From Sanderia malayensis (lineage: Eukaryota > Cnidaria > Scyphozoa > Semaeostomeae > Pelagiidae): a stretch of DNA of 64,000 nucleotides. A model generated the notes under the pieces. It saw only the letters and a program-made list of their open reading frames with translations, had not been told where the DNA came from and did not search any database. The translations under genes and the position numbers were made by a program. Positions 1 to 12,500 of this stretch are shown piece after piece (position 1 is the first letter of the stretch; each line of letters starts with the position of its first letter). The stretch is taken from NCBI GenBank assembly GCA_013076295.1, contig RQOL01000618.1, positions 3,224,001 through 3,288,000 on the forward strand, written 5' to 3'.

Positions 1-95
1 TTGCTTTTTGGAACTTTAAGCGAAACTGTTTGCCGAACAATTTCGAAACATGATTTATTCTCAGTATAAAGGAGTGAAACTCAAGTTCAGAAGCT

Positions 96-236
96 CAACT
101 AACAACCAAGGACATTATCTTTTCAACTATAGCAGCGAAGCATTGGAAATCATTTCGCGAACATCCCGCGAAATTCATATAAAGCTGCTCGATTCTTTCC
201 CACTATAACAACCAAGTTTCGTGAATATTCCGCGAA
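96..236 (+). pseudogene. Decayed duplicate of the CH-domain exon
   Basis: From 96 the frame reads QLTTKDI, then, after a short insertion, KHWKSFREH and a stop (TAA) at about 180-182. The intact exon downstream (from 2554) reads QLTTQDI...KHRKSFRQY. At base level, 94-117 matches 2552-2574 almost perfectly, and a second block (GTTTCGTGAATAT...CCGCGAAAT, about 215-237) resembles 2590-2625. I read this as an old partial exon duplication that no longer codes. The alternative is an unrelated AT-rich chance match; the colinear order of three matching blocks argues against that. Confidence 0.45.
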
Positions 237-1939
237 ATTCATTAATTCTGGTTGTAATTAAGTAATTATTGGCTCTTTCAAGGCTCTTTACATCAAGTTA
301 TGTCAATCCCGGCAATATATGGTCCGAAGCAGCTTAATGATAATTATTAAATATTGGCCTAACGACTTCCATTTTATTATATCGCGGGACACATAGCATT
401 CCATTCATTTAAGAGGTCACGAAAAAGGAAAAACTAGCTAATATATATATTAATCAACTGGGTAAATGCTTTAAAGTGTATGTTTGAAAAACCGTACAAA
501 AATTTAGCGTTTTTGATGCTTTTTAGCCTGACAAATTGCGCGCATAGCTTTATGAGCTCGAACTGCTGTCTCTACTATTTAGGCCCTTTTTTAAAAATTT
601 CACCTTTGTTGCAATGTAGTCTGTTTACAGCTGTGTTTATGGTTACTGCCTGCTGATCGGACCGTTTATTGATTTCAGTGCAGCCATGCTTGCTTTGTGG
701 CAGCTACAGAGAACGCTATATCGTAAATACCTTTTTTGTTCAGGCTCGTGTGTCGCGTTCTTATCAAGCAAAGCATTGGGGAGGGGCCTACACTGTTTCG
801 TGTTTTGCGAACGCGGCGCGTCACTATCATTTCATGCAACGATTTGACGCCAGGGGAATATTCAGAATGCGGAGTCCTTCGTGTTGGACACTTTGTTAAT
901 GGCGCTTTCAAATTCTACGCAATTCGCTTATTGATCGTAAAATTGATGCCGTCTTTTCACTTCTTTCTTCCCCTGTTGTTCTGTCGCATTTTCAAGTCAA
1001 CCATTGACGTAGTTTGCGGTCACTACTGACGTACGGCTCTGCAAACGGCAACAACGTGCAAATAATCGCTTCCTAATTGGATGTCCCTCTACTGCCTTTT
1101 AACCTGACCTCCCAGCTGATCTCTATCGCCAAGATTTGAATGTTTCACCCCTCTAATGACCACCACTGCACCTGGTGGTTATTGTACTTTCAATCTTCCC
1201 CCGATTTCCTGCTCAACTGGTTAATAATATTTTCCAGCCAGTCTGATAATGAGTTTTTTTCTTAAAAGAGATGCCTTGAATGCCGTGTCCCCGCTTTTGC
1301 GCCATGCTATGTCCCGGTCAACGATGTTCTACTATAGCTAATATTTATCTGAACCAAGGCTCCGAGTCCACAGTTCCGTCTCGGAAAACACGAATTAAAC
1401 AGGAAAAGACTTATTGAACTAGCATTCCAAAAAGAGAGCCATGTGCCTATTTCTTTAGAAAGAACTCCACTAATATTAAGAACACTATGGGACTAGATAT
1501 TTGGTTATACTTCTGCTACAGGCTTGTTACATCTAGATTCTTCCACGTCACTCTGATAGCGAACAATTTTGAGACCCATGCTGATTGAAGAAAATCGTGA
1601 TCTGGCTTGAGTTATCGTGAGAATTGTACAATGTTCAATAAGGATGAATCCATAGAGAGGCGTGCTGTTAAATCTTGCTGAAAAGAACTTGTGTTTGCTT
1701 CGTGCTGGCCTCCGATATTGGTCACATTCTCATACCTTATACCAGTGCTCTTGGCTTCTCCCCAATTACAAGTTGCCCTTTGTTGTACAGTGTGTAAAAG
1801 CAAGTACTGATTTCCCATTAAGATAACCTAAGCGTTTCTAATCTCGTTCTTGATGGTTCTAATCACGTGCGGTATTCTTAGCTTATCATCTTGTAATTAT
1901 TTCAGAACTAAAAATAAGTGTTGACTTGTTGTTTTGTAG
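237..1939. other. Upstream region of CH-like gene, no secure exon
   Basis: I see no recognisable gene here. One possible upstream exon of the plus-strand gene is 679-722 (acceptor TTTCAG, donor GTAAAT). It would leave two bases that join in frame to the exon at 1940, but its 14 codons are too few to verify. Other open frames begin at non-ATG codons and look random. A TA-rich run (about 440-450) and short hairpins occur but nothing stronger. Confidence 0.4.
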
Positions 1940-3589
1940 GTTTAAAGATGGAATGATTCTTTGTGATGTCGTCAATTGCATATCACTACGACAGATCCCT
2001 CAAAAAGTAATTCAAACTTTATTTTTTCGCTCACAAAAACGCTTATTTGTCATACAATAGGCCTTCTACTAGCATTAAACCATTTCCATTGACGCGATCA
2101 GTATTTGACCAATCACAATATCGCTTGCAGTATGATTGGACTGTTTTCAACCAATGACAGTTGAGCTCTATTTCATACGTATGTGGAATTGTGGCATGCA
2201 ACAAACTTTGCATATACAACAACTTAAACATCTGCCCCATTGAGCTGCTTCATAGTACGTCTTACCATCGGACAACAATGTATTATGGACACTTGGGACT
2301 AGATATTTTCTAGTCCCAAGTGTACATATCTCTTCAATCAAGCCTCGATCCCTTCAAAACTTATTACATTACCATTGCATTACACTGTTATAGCATACAT
2401 TCAACAACAAAACTATGTAATATGCTATCAAAACTGATTGCTTGTACTTTATTGCCTTTACTGCCAGGTAATCGACAGAAGTTCGCCTACAGAGAGACTC
2501 AAACTGGCATTAAACACTGCCTCATATGAGCTGGGTATAGAGACTCAACTAACAACTCAGGACATTGCCTGTGGTAAACATCGGAAATCGTTTCGTCAAT
2601 ATCTTTGTCTATTCCGCGAAATACACGCGAAGCAACTCGAGTCATTGAGAGCCAAACGCAGAGAGCTGGGTAAGAGTTGGTCAGATAATCTCGTACGTGA
2701 TTGGCTGCCTAATTTGCAATCCACTGCTACTGGTCAGTCAGAAGAGCCGTCAACTGAACGTGGGCCTAGCGTGAATAATGGCTGTACAAATACAATGAAT
2801 GGTAATTGGAATAAGAGTTTGTATGATAATGATAGGAAAAGAGAAGTGAAACATTTTGATGAGCGATCCTCGTCATGTTTATCAGAATCGAGAATTTCCG
2901 AGCTTGACGGAGTGATAAGTGGACGAAAGAGTGGTTGCTCTTTCCTTTCAAGTGGCACTGGATTAACGGGTGAGGAATTGGCGCAGAATGAAAGACGAAC
3001 AAAGCATGCAATTCTCAAGCGACAGCTAGCTACCATGGAAAGATCGATTGGGGAGTTAAAATCCAGAATGAAGAACCATGGCAGGAGTAAATCTGACAAC
3101 ATGAATGCTAACAGTAATGAAAATTGTAGCAGGAGACAGAATTATAATTCAACAATTGCAGAATCTTGCTCGCAGATGAGTGGTCTTAGAGATTCGAATG
3201 ATAATGCCATCAGTGCGAGTGGAGATTTCATCTCAAGTCAGGCTGTTGCAGATAGAGAGCAAGGCAAAAAGCAACGCAACAACGTTGATGACTCTGCGAG
3301 TTTGTTCAAGAAAACATCGCTCCAAGATGATCTGTCAAGCGAAGTATCAGTTGGATGTGGCAAATCATTGACATCGATGGATGCAAGAGATTGTACAACT
3401 ACTAATGATGATGATGATAATGATGATTTGAAAGTGAGTAAGAGAGCTAAAGATAGAACAGCAAGGAAGGGGCAATTGACCAGCTCATCTCGATCAACTT
3501 CATCGAGCTCGTTAAGTCAGATCGCGTATGACGTCACCAGACTCGTTAGACAAAGCAATCGAAGGCCTAAGGGAAGCGTTGAGGATTAA
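1940..3589 (+). CDS. CH-domain-like protein with Ser-rich tail (3' part)
   Basis: Two exons are supported: 1940-2006 (after TTTTGTAG, before GTAATT) and 2468-3589 (after CTGCCAG, ending TAA). Joined in frame they give about 395 residues. The first exon reads FKDGMILCDVVNCIS and the second continues LKLALNTASYELGIE, QLTTQDI and KSFRQYLCLFREI. That spacing of a DG-L-C/V-N block, an LxxALxxA...LGI helix and a (T)xxDI...YL helix is the second half of a calponin-homology-type fold. The rest is low-complexity: Ser/Asn-rich, a short Leu-heptad stretch (ERRTKHAILKRQLATMERSI), an acidic run of Asp codons near 3410 and a Ser-rich end. The start codon and the N-terminal half of the domain were not located with confidence. 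Possible polyadenylation signals AATAAA lie at 4425-4430 and 4492-4497. I cannot name the orthologue; microtubule- or actin-binding is only a guess from the fold. Confidence 0.6.
2289..2323. repeat. Perfect 15-bp inverted repeat (hairpin)
   Basis: ACACTTGGGACTAGA at 2289-2303 is followed by a 5-base loop and its exact reverse complement at 2309-2323. It sits in the intron just before the exon at 2468. One arm's core, GGGACTAGATATTT, also occurs at about 1489-1503. Confidence 0.8.
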
Positions 3590-6579
3590 TCGCATGTGCG
3601 TCCTCGGTCATAGAGCAGATATCACATTAGCCATTAGTGGCCACATCGGGCATTTGATGAGGTAGATAATAGCCTGAATGCTTCCTGCATTTCTCTCTCA
3701 TCCACGCTCGTAATCTTTCTTGAATGATAAACTACACATCGCTAATCCGCTTCGCGCTACCGTCAAAGCGATCGCAGGCCGCACCAGGAAGAGGGTTCGA
3801 ATATCTTTGGCTTTATCTGTCTGTTTGATGAAGAAATAGATAGCTTTGACAGTGTGACGGTATGAAGAAATAGTACGCTTGATCAGACCTTGTGTGACCT
3901 AGTTTACACGTGGTTCTTTCATTCAATCATTCTCAGAAAAATCGAGCCATTTCGCACCATTTGTTACTTGTGACATTAACTGTAACTAAATTATGGACGA
4001 TTTAGTGTACAATTATTGTAAGAAAATGTGTTGTCCACTACCTGCTATCAATGGTATCTTTAACTTTCTTTTATTTATGTTAATTGTTGGGATAATATGA
4101 ATAATAACAATAATAATAATAATAATAGTAATGATAATAATGTATTTATTAATGTTTGTTTGGTCAGCCAAGAATGTTAGTGCGATGGTAAAGCATGGTG
4201 TTACATAATGTGCGTACTGTGTATTCTTGTATTTCTTTGTCCGATCTAACGACCTTAAAGAATGAATGACTTGTTTGGAGCATACAATAAGGAGACTCTT
4301 TTCTCAGGCCGAAGAAAGAGAAGAAGGAGGTCATGGCTATCTTCGAGCGACGAGCGGCTTGTCACTATGGTGGTTAGCAGACGGGAAGGAAGTTCATTAT
4401 TCAATTTGATGATAACTTGTAAAGAATAAACTTAAGGCTGATGTTTTAATCAAGGGGATCCGACTTTGAAGACCACAGTGGAGTTGTTATCAATAAACAG
4501 AAGAAAAAAGTCGTTTTTCATCCATCACCACGTGGCACGCTTGTGTGTGTCATAAATTAATCCCGCGCTCGCCTTGTTCGGATAAATTGAGGCCCCTGTT
4601 CTTGAGCTCTTTCACGGTGTAGCAAAGGACTATGCGATTTTCCCGGGGGTTGTGATATCTTAAAGTCAAACATCGAATGAAGAAACGCAAGATCTTGTAT
4701 TAGAGCCAACTGATTTTCAAGAAATGTTTCCTTGTAGCAAACTGATCTCCTGGAGACTTAATTCAAAACAATCCGAATTCCCGATAACTCGAACCTCCGA
4801 GGGACCGATGAAAGTGGTTCGAGTTAACGAATGATAAAGTTATCGAGGGTTAAAAAGTACCAGAAAGCTTTCAGGGAGAACACGTATTGATTCGAATCAT
4901 GGAAATTCTACTATATAAATCTAACCTGTAAGATCTTCAAATGCCTCTTGGTTATACTTTTCCATCTCACCTCATCCTCATTAACTAAAAGGACTGAGCT
5001 TCGCAAAGCATAGATATAACGAGTATCATACCAATCTACGAACAAACCTCTCTTATTTCGTAATAAGCTTTCCTACTAATGTAAATCACACAATTTAATC
5101 GGGATTAGCACACAATCGACAGTGGTCGACGTTCTAAGCTCGGGTCGATGTATGCCTCTGGGGATGTTTACTATTATTATTATTATTATTTTCAAATAAT
5201 AAAAAACAAATGAGTCATCTTTCTCCACGCATACACAGGATATGCATTCACAAAGAAGCAGACTTGCTTACTTTCATGCCTGGCATGCGTTAGGAAACGA
5301 ATTTAATCGCTGAATGTCCTCATTACTTGTTTATTGTGCTTGTGAAATTGTCATGTGCATCGTTAGGACAGATCAATCAGTGGATACAAGTCTGCGGCGA
5401 CAAATCATAATCAAATTAACATGATTGTTATTATTGATTAGAAAATAAGATGCGGCTAAAAGGGCTTATTGTTGTTCGCGTGAAAGTCAACAATAGCAAC
5501 AGGCTTCCCTTCATTATTCAAGTATATAAATAGCTGATAATCATTTCCTGCTGGATGCATTTCAAAGACATTTTGTTCAAGGAAGAATCGCACAAACACT
5601 TCGACTGAACATTACGTGCATGAAACTTAAGCACAACCCAAAATACAACTGGATTACCATGGCAAAATATATCTGGCATCTTAGGATATATCGTTTCAAA
5701 TAAGCGTAGCTAATGACATGAACAAATAAACGTTAAAACAATGTCTTCCACTACAAATTATCTACACGATGAACGAAATAAAAAATATCAATGTTTACTG
5801 ATACAACCTATAAATTAATATAATATAATGTTTCAAAATTAAATAAAGCAAATGTATATATATATATTTCATATATAATAAGAATATTTTACAACCGTCA
5901 TTCGTGTGTCAATCTCGCTCAAATAACAATAAAGTGATATTTTTTATCACCTACAATTACAGAATACAATAAATGTCTTAATTGGAGCTGGACAAGTAGT
6001 GCTGTCTGTAAGCTTTATGCAGTGTTGTGTGTCTTTGCAGGCAGCAATAATGGAAATGAGAAACTATTCAAATGAATTCAGTGCCATCGTTTTCAACAAT
6101 ATTTTCTTGGTCTCCATTGAACGGCATCAGATAGCTATGCATCCATAGTATGTATATCATACTGTTCAAATGCAATTTCTTTGAAAATATGAAGATATGA
6201 AGTTGAATGAAACGAAATGGGACCAAGCATTGAAGTGATCGATGTCTCCAATGTGAAAAAAGAGAGCCAGCAATTGTTCTTGGTCTTTTAGTATAGTTAA
6301 AGTACTGTAAACCAACAGCACCGAAACAGTAATGTTAAAATAAACCAAACGAAACTAAAAGTATTTCCAGCATTGTTCCAAGTGTTATCAATAAATGGAC
6401 CATAATTATGAAAAAAATGTATCAAACCAAAAGTTCATCGGCGAAGTTTCTATGTGACATGCTCTTTCAGACGTATCTTAACTATGTATATCTGTATCTG
6501 ATTAGACCCTGCTTGGTTGGCGAAGTTCATCAAGACGAAGAATTGCCAATAGCCAAGTTGTCTTGTCAATTCTCAATAG
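3590..6579. other. Intergenic region between CH-like gene and NFI
   Basis: No coding exon is recognised. It contains an (AAT)n microsatellite at about 4102-4142, a TAT-repeat at about 5172-5190, and a short imperfect palindromic stretch of TTCGAGTT/AACTCGAA-type sequence at about 4785-4850 that resembles the Tc1-like MITE family found further right. The left part probably carries the 3' UTR of the CH-like gene and the right part the 3' UTR of the NFI gene. Confidence 0.5.
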
Positions 6580-9500
6580 CTACTGTGCATTGCTCATTGC
6601 GTTACACTGAGAGGAAAAGGCCACGCAAGGGTGTCCCACATATCCCAAATAGCCAAAAACTGGAAGATGACAATGATGACAAATACTGTTAGTCAAACCC
6701 CAATCAGCCGGGTATATGCCATGCATTTCAGTAATCATCTGCGGTGATTTCCCCCTTGCGCTGCTGCATGTTCGCCTCCTGACATCTGAAATAGTTTGTC
6801 TGCAATACGAAAAAACCAGTGCGTTACTTAAAGTATCCAAAGAAAACAGTGTTTGAAAACGATTAAATATATATATACCGTCAAACATTGTACTTAAAAC
6901 ACTGTTTCAAATGGGAAACAATAGTTACCTACGAGCAGAGAATCTTCACTGGACACTGCAACAGCCGCGATAAAATCATTGAAGCCAGGCTCTTCATTGT
7001 AAATACCAGATGCTTCAATTGCCACGCCCATCGGGGAAACACCCACCATTCTTGTAGATGGGGTATCTGTCATGCGCGTGCAAAATGTGCTGGTCTGTTG
7101 AGCACCAACGGACATGGCACCGGCAGACTGGCCGTTCATAAAAACTGACGTTGCAGCGGGATATTGCGCGCTCGTAACGCTGCTGGTTTGCTGTTGTTGT
7201 TGTTGTTGTTGTTGAAAAGGCAAATACAACGATTGCTGAGTGTCCATGGAGATGAACGATTGTTGCTGTGTTGACGGGGTTTGAGGAGACAACTGAAAGT
7301 TACAGATATTTCATATCAACCTCGTCAAATCATTTACTCGTTATAAAAGTACCTTCGTGTCTCTAACACGATCACGTTTAAATTTGCCCGCGCGGAATAC
7401 ACTACAAACGTTCCAACGGAAAAATAACCCGCGTAAAGCCCGTAAAGCCAGGTAAAAATCGAAAAACCTACTACATGTTCACGATGACATATGTATGACC
7501 AATGGCACTTGGCGCATGTTGCAAGGGGCAATATAATGTGATTGTACGCATCTGACACTACTAGCTAATTCCACTGTTACTGATACCACAACGGGACTTA
7601 TCATGCACACATGATCAGCTCTAAATCTCTAAATATGACTCACCTGCTTTTGTTGCACGTCTTGCACTGGGTGTCCAACATCCAACGAGGTTAGGCACAT
7701 TGATCGTTCCATGCTAACTGGCAGAGTGATAGATCGTGACTTTCTCAAGTTGTCTTGGTAACTCTGGGTCGATGGCATGTCTCCTGTACTTGGGCTTCTC
7801 AGCCCTGCCAATCGCCTGTATCCTTCGGGACTTTGATTGAATCCATTTGTACTCACGGCATGGTGCAACTCGGGCTTTCTGGATGCTGTAGAAAGAGATA
7901 AAAACACTGTTCAAACATCGAGATATTATAATCAATTGCAATGTTCATCAAATGCTAACTACATGAATGTATCATTTGTACTGTAATACTAATTTTAACG
8001 CAACGCACCAAAAAGAGCCGCTCTGTGAAAGTCGGACTGCTGGAATGATGGATTGGGCATGAAATGAGGAGTTTGGGAATGGTATTGTTGTTGGGCTACA
8101 TGGTTCTGCTGTGCTGGCACATTGTTGAACATTGGTGAGGGTCCGGTTAAGTTTGGCACATTTGTCTGAGCAGCGGGTGGGCTGTGACCACAAGGCGTTC
8201 CTTGTTCTATTTTCATTCTTGTTGGGGTTCCTACGCCTTGAAGAAAGGAAATCAAATCACTAAAATCATAATCACTGATCATTAATCACTAAAATCATAA
8301 TCACTGATCATTAATCACTAATCATAATCACTCAGACACGAAAGACAACCCTCTTAGTGGTTTGTATCTGAAAAAACGTGCTCGTTAAAGTTGACCTGAT
8401 AAAAAAAGCGGCGAAAAACCTGTTCATAGCACGTATTTACACCTTCAGTTAAACAAACAAATATCCTAAAATGTCGATGATAAGGCTTATCGGTTCCATA
8501 TCGCTATCTCTAACATGCTGGGGCATAAAAACGTTTTAACATGAACCTCGGTGAACTCTTAGTCTTCTATAAATCTGCTAAAAGCACCTCAAGCTAATAT
8601 CAGAAGCATATACTTATTCTTAAGCTAATATCAGCCATGTTGCGCTGCAAATTGTTAAGCATTGCCCAGACTTGTCTCAAGCCTATTTCTTACGGGGACT
8701 GCGGAGGAGAAAAATGTTGATCCCTTTTGCCAAATCTAGCGCGGCTTGAACAAAACATAACAAAAATTCATATTCCTGTTCATAATTTTCCATGCAAGAG
8801 ATGGTAATGGCGTCTCGTGATGGCGTCTCTACTTGTTGATGTCTTTACAATGAATTTATGTGTAATTGTTGTTATAACAATCTGTTTACGTCATGCGCTG
8901 ACTGTGCTGCAGATAAGATGAACAAAAATAGTCTGATTGAGCTATTTATGGCCATTAATCACTGCAAAAATGCAGGTTTGCGTCAATTGATATTTTCACT
9001 ATCGACATGCACAGGTTCTTGAAAGCATTCAAAATCCGTTAACCCACTAATGTGCTGGGTTTAGCAGTGTATCATACTGAGAAATTAAGGACACAACGAA
9101 AAAATTCATTCATTTTCTCCACCGTTTGAGATAAGTGCCTGGATTATTGCAGCAGTTTAATCTAAGTGCCCCAATTATACTGCAACTGTTTTTAGGTCTA
9201 AGAACACCAATCATCATATACTCTCCATATACTGGAGACAAAACTTGCGCCTTCACAAGCAATATTTACACCAACATATTTCGCCTGAATCGCAAGTATC
9301 AATGATTCTAGTGTATGTGTCATAATCTTAGTTGTTTCCTGTGAAACTGCCAGGAACGAAGTTGTGTTCGATGTTAAAACGAAAAACTGTCATATGAATG
9401 AAAGCATATATAGGATGAATGAAAGCATATATAGGGTGAATGAAAGCATATATGATGAATGAAAGCATATATGTGATGAATGAAAGCATATATTGGATGA

Positions 9501-12500
9501 ATGAATCTGATGGAAATGAAAAGACACACGTGACATAGAAAACAAACAATTGACGCAGGCCCAATTGCTTATCGACTGCTTTGGGTTTATTTTACGGATT
9601 ATTGAACAGAATCGGAATAATCTGCGGGTTCCTATTCATAGCTCAAAGTTATCCGCTGACTTTAAATAGGAATCGTGAGGCCAAAATAAGCCCAACTGAT
9701 GAAAGACTTCTGCCTTCACGGCTACCACACTCAGTGACCGATTCAATGCGTTCTAAATGGTCTCGTTGAAATTCTCTCTGAAATTCCCTGCCATGAACGC
9801 ACTCATATTCAGAACAATAGATATCTTCTTACGATGAAACTCCCTAGTTAGGAATGAATAATTGACCATTTTAAGGACTTATCCCTCCCCACCCAATAAA
9901 GCCATTCTCGTATAAATAGCCTCCACTCCACACAACATTATATATATCGCTTCCACGCAGCTTAAGGCGTAATAGCTAATATGGCTACACCGCAAGTAAA
10001 TACTAACTACTGTATCATTTCCTCCATTAAATGGTCTCGAAGCGCCTGAGGGCGTTTATTCATTTTCCATGATTTTTAGGAGGCATTTATTAAAAAGAGG
10101 CTTGAAAAATGAGTACGTTTGATAGAAGACCTTAAGGTACAGACAGCAATTAAGAAACAGGTTTCTCAGATTGAGCCCTATTGTTAACAAAAATCTATCG
10201 TTTTGCCATTGTTTTCTTAAAGATATGAGCCTGAAAGCTTAATATAAATGGCTTCTTGCAAGCGAGGCCAGCGACGCAATGTACAGTGACAAAGGATTCG
10301 ACTTAAACTGCAAACAATGTATGCTGAACAATTGAAATGCATACCTGAATCCCCATCACTTGTGCATCCAGTGGTATGACTGAGGCACTCTTCATCGGCA
10401 TTATCATCTTCTTCCATGGAAGACCACGACGTGTGCTGCCGATGCCTCTGTAGTGATGATAGGTAAGGATGCATGCGGCCAGAAGAACGAATGCCGGTTG
10501 CTTCGAGGTAATTCGGCAGGTTGGCAGCACTGGTGGCATTTTCACCGTCAGAGAAACTCGACTTGACAGATCCAGAGCAAGCTATTGTAGCTGGATAATC
10601 AGAAAGAAGTAGATGAAACTATGAGAATTATGTTAAGAATCAGCTCAAATCCTTGTTCGAGACTCTAAAGACAAGACACGTTCAGAGAAGAGAAGAGGTA
10701 ACACGAAGTAGCAATGTGCAAATGGTCAGAAAGCCAATCGTTTAAAAATAATTAAAGGCAGTGTTCAATTCTCAGAAAACAATGGAGGAATGTCTTCGCC
10801 TTGGCAAATTTTAAAAAACCTGAAAGTTCCTAAGGTTACTACACATCTTGATGGTCCAGTCAGTTGATGACCTGAAGTATCTTTAGAAAGGTTAACAGCA
10901 ATTCTAAATCATCAGTGGTCTATTTTGCTTACCTTTAGAATATCTGAGTAGGTCTCTGCTGCTAAATACACCGGTTCTTGCAATATTCGGTCCCCCTTGA
11001 ACTGTCTGTTCGACTCCTTGATCTGAAAAAGAAAAACAAAATCTCTTTATAATACCAATATAATTTTCCAGCCCATAAGCTCACGATATTTGTCGACTTG
11101 TAAGGACATTACTGGGTCAACGTCTCCTCTATTTATACTCTACACTTTCTAAAGGACACAAGACAAAAGCCAAAAGGCCATTCCGTACTCTGTTGATACC
11201 GAAGCAGGCATCTACAGTGCTTCGTAATAGCTGACTCTCCCACCACATACGTTCCCACACAATTACTCCATTTAGCAAAAGCAAACTTCATTTTCACTTG
11301 AAATGCACGCAAAGAGAAAGTGCAATTGTCAAACGGTGACGCAAACAAACAATTAAGCGAAACAATCGTCCCCTCTTGGTGGATTAAGAGTTTGAGAATA
11401 TTAAGACATCATTTGTTTTCAATTTGTCTTCAGTCTAAAAACCGATGTGCAACAAAGACGCTATTCACAGCTGGTAGAGCTGGTATTTGGATGAAGTAGT
11501 GGGCTATCTTTTCACTCAATACAGACAAGACAGCACATTGTTAATGGTTCTTAAGAAGCGAGGCAGGTCAGAGCAGATTCGATCTCTGTCTCAACAACCA
11601 TCTATACTATACATATATACAATGTGGTGTTATATTGTCTTTTATCATTGCACTCTGTCATAGACTTGCTGCATCATGCTCTTACATGCAATCAAGACAA
11701 AATCTTCAGAATCTTCTTTCAGAAGGATGAGAGTAACTGGTAGATGTAAACATATATCGCTATTGTAACTAGTTGCTGTGGTTGTTGCTGTCGCTAGGCC
11801 AAAATGAATCTGACGTAGCCAGACTCATCATCATGATTATCATGATTATCACCATCATCAGGGTCTATAACGGCCAAAGACCATTGTAGTCAGACTAAAC
11901 CTAAGCACAATCAAATTAAATTGCCCTTCCAACAGTCCTGCTCAGCTAAAAATTCCGTTGAAACGATGGTATATAAGTCACGTTCAAGACACTTTACATG
12001 GAAGACCTGACAATAGTAAATCTACCAATCTTCAGCCTTTGTCTCGCTGCAAACTAATTACACGTCTTAACACAGGCGCATTAGATGCACAAGGCAATAT
12101 ATACATGAAGCACTAATTAGCATATAGTATTAAGAGTCATCTAACGACAGTTTGACTAAATATTTAAAACTATTAAGCCAGTCTTATGTATTGTACTACT
12201 AAGAGACCAAATATACACAAATCAGGAGATTTATAACCTTGATACTGCAATTTGCCTCATCAAACCAAAACACCATGAAAACCCTATTGCCCGATCTATA
12301 AAGGAATCACGTGTGTTTGAGTCTTAACTTGTCTCTATACGAATTTTCTGGCAATGGCGATATGATATAGGTGGCCATCACAAAAACGTCTAAGGATGAG
12401 ACCGCTTTAAGCAATAAATGACAATGCAAAGAAAGAATAATCGACGGAAATATTAACAGACCGATACAAATCATCATTAAATCAAATGAAATTAGCTATA

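Noticed and set aside
669..1029. Overlapping open frames on both strands near the left edge
   Set aside because: They start at non-ATG codons, overlap each other on both strands, and show no domain or splice logic apart from one tiny possible exon (679-722).
9400..9503. CRISPR-like array
   Set aside because: Direct repeats with 3-5 base variable gaps in an animal intron; spacers are far too short and the genome is eukaryotic.
9328..9564. Minus-strand frame with repeated IYAFIHP peptide
   Set aside because: It is produced entirely by the 20-bp minisatellite at 9394-9503 inside an NFI intron.
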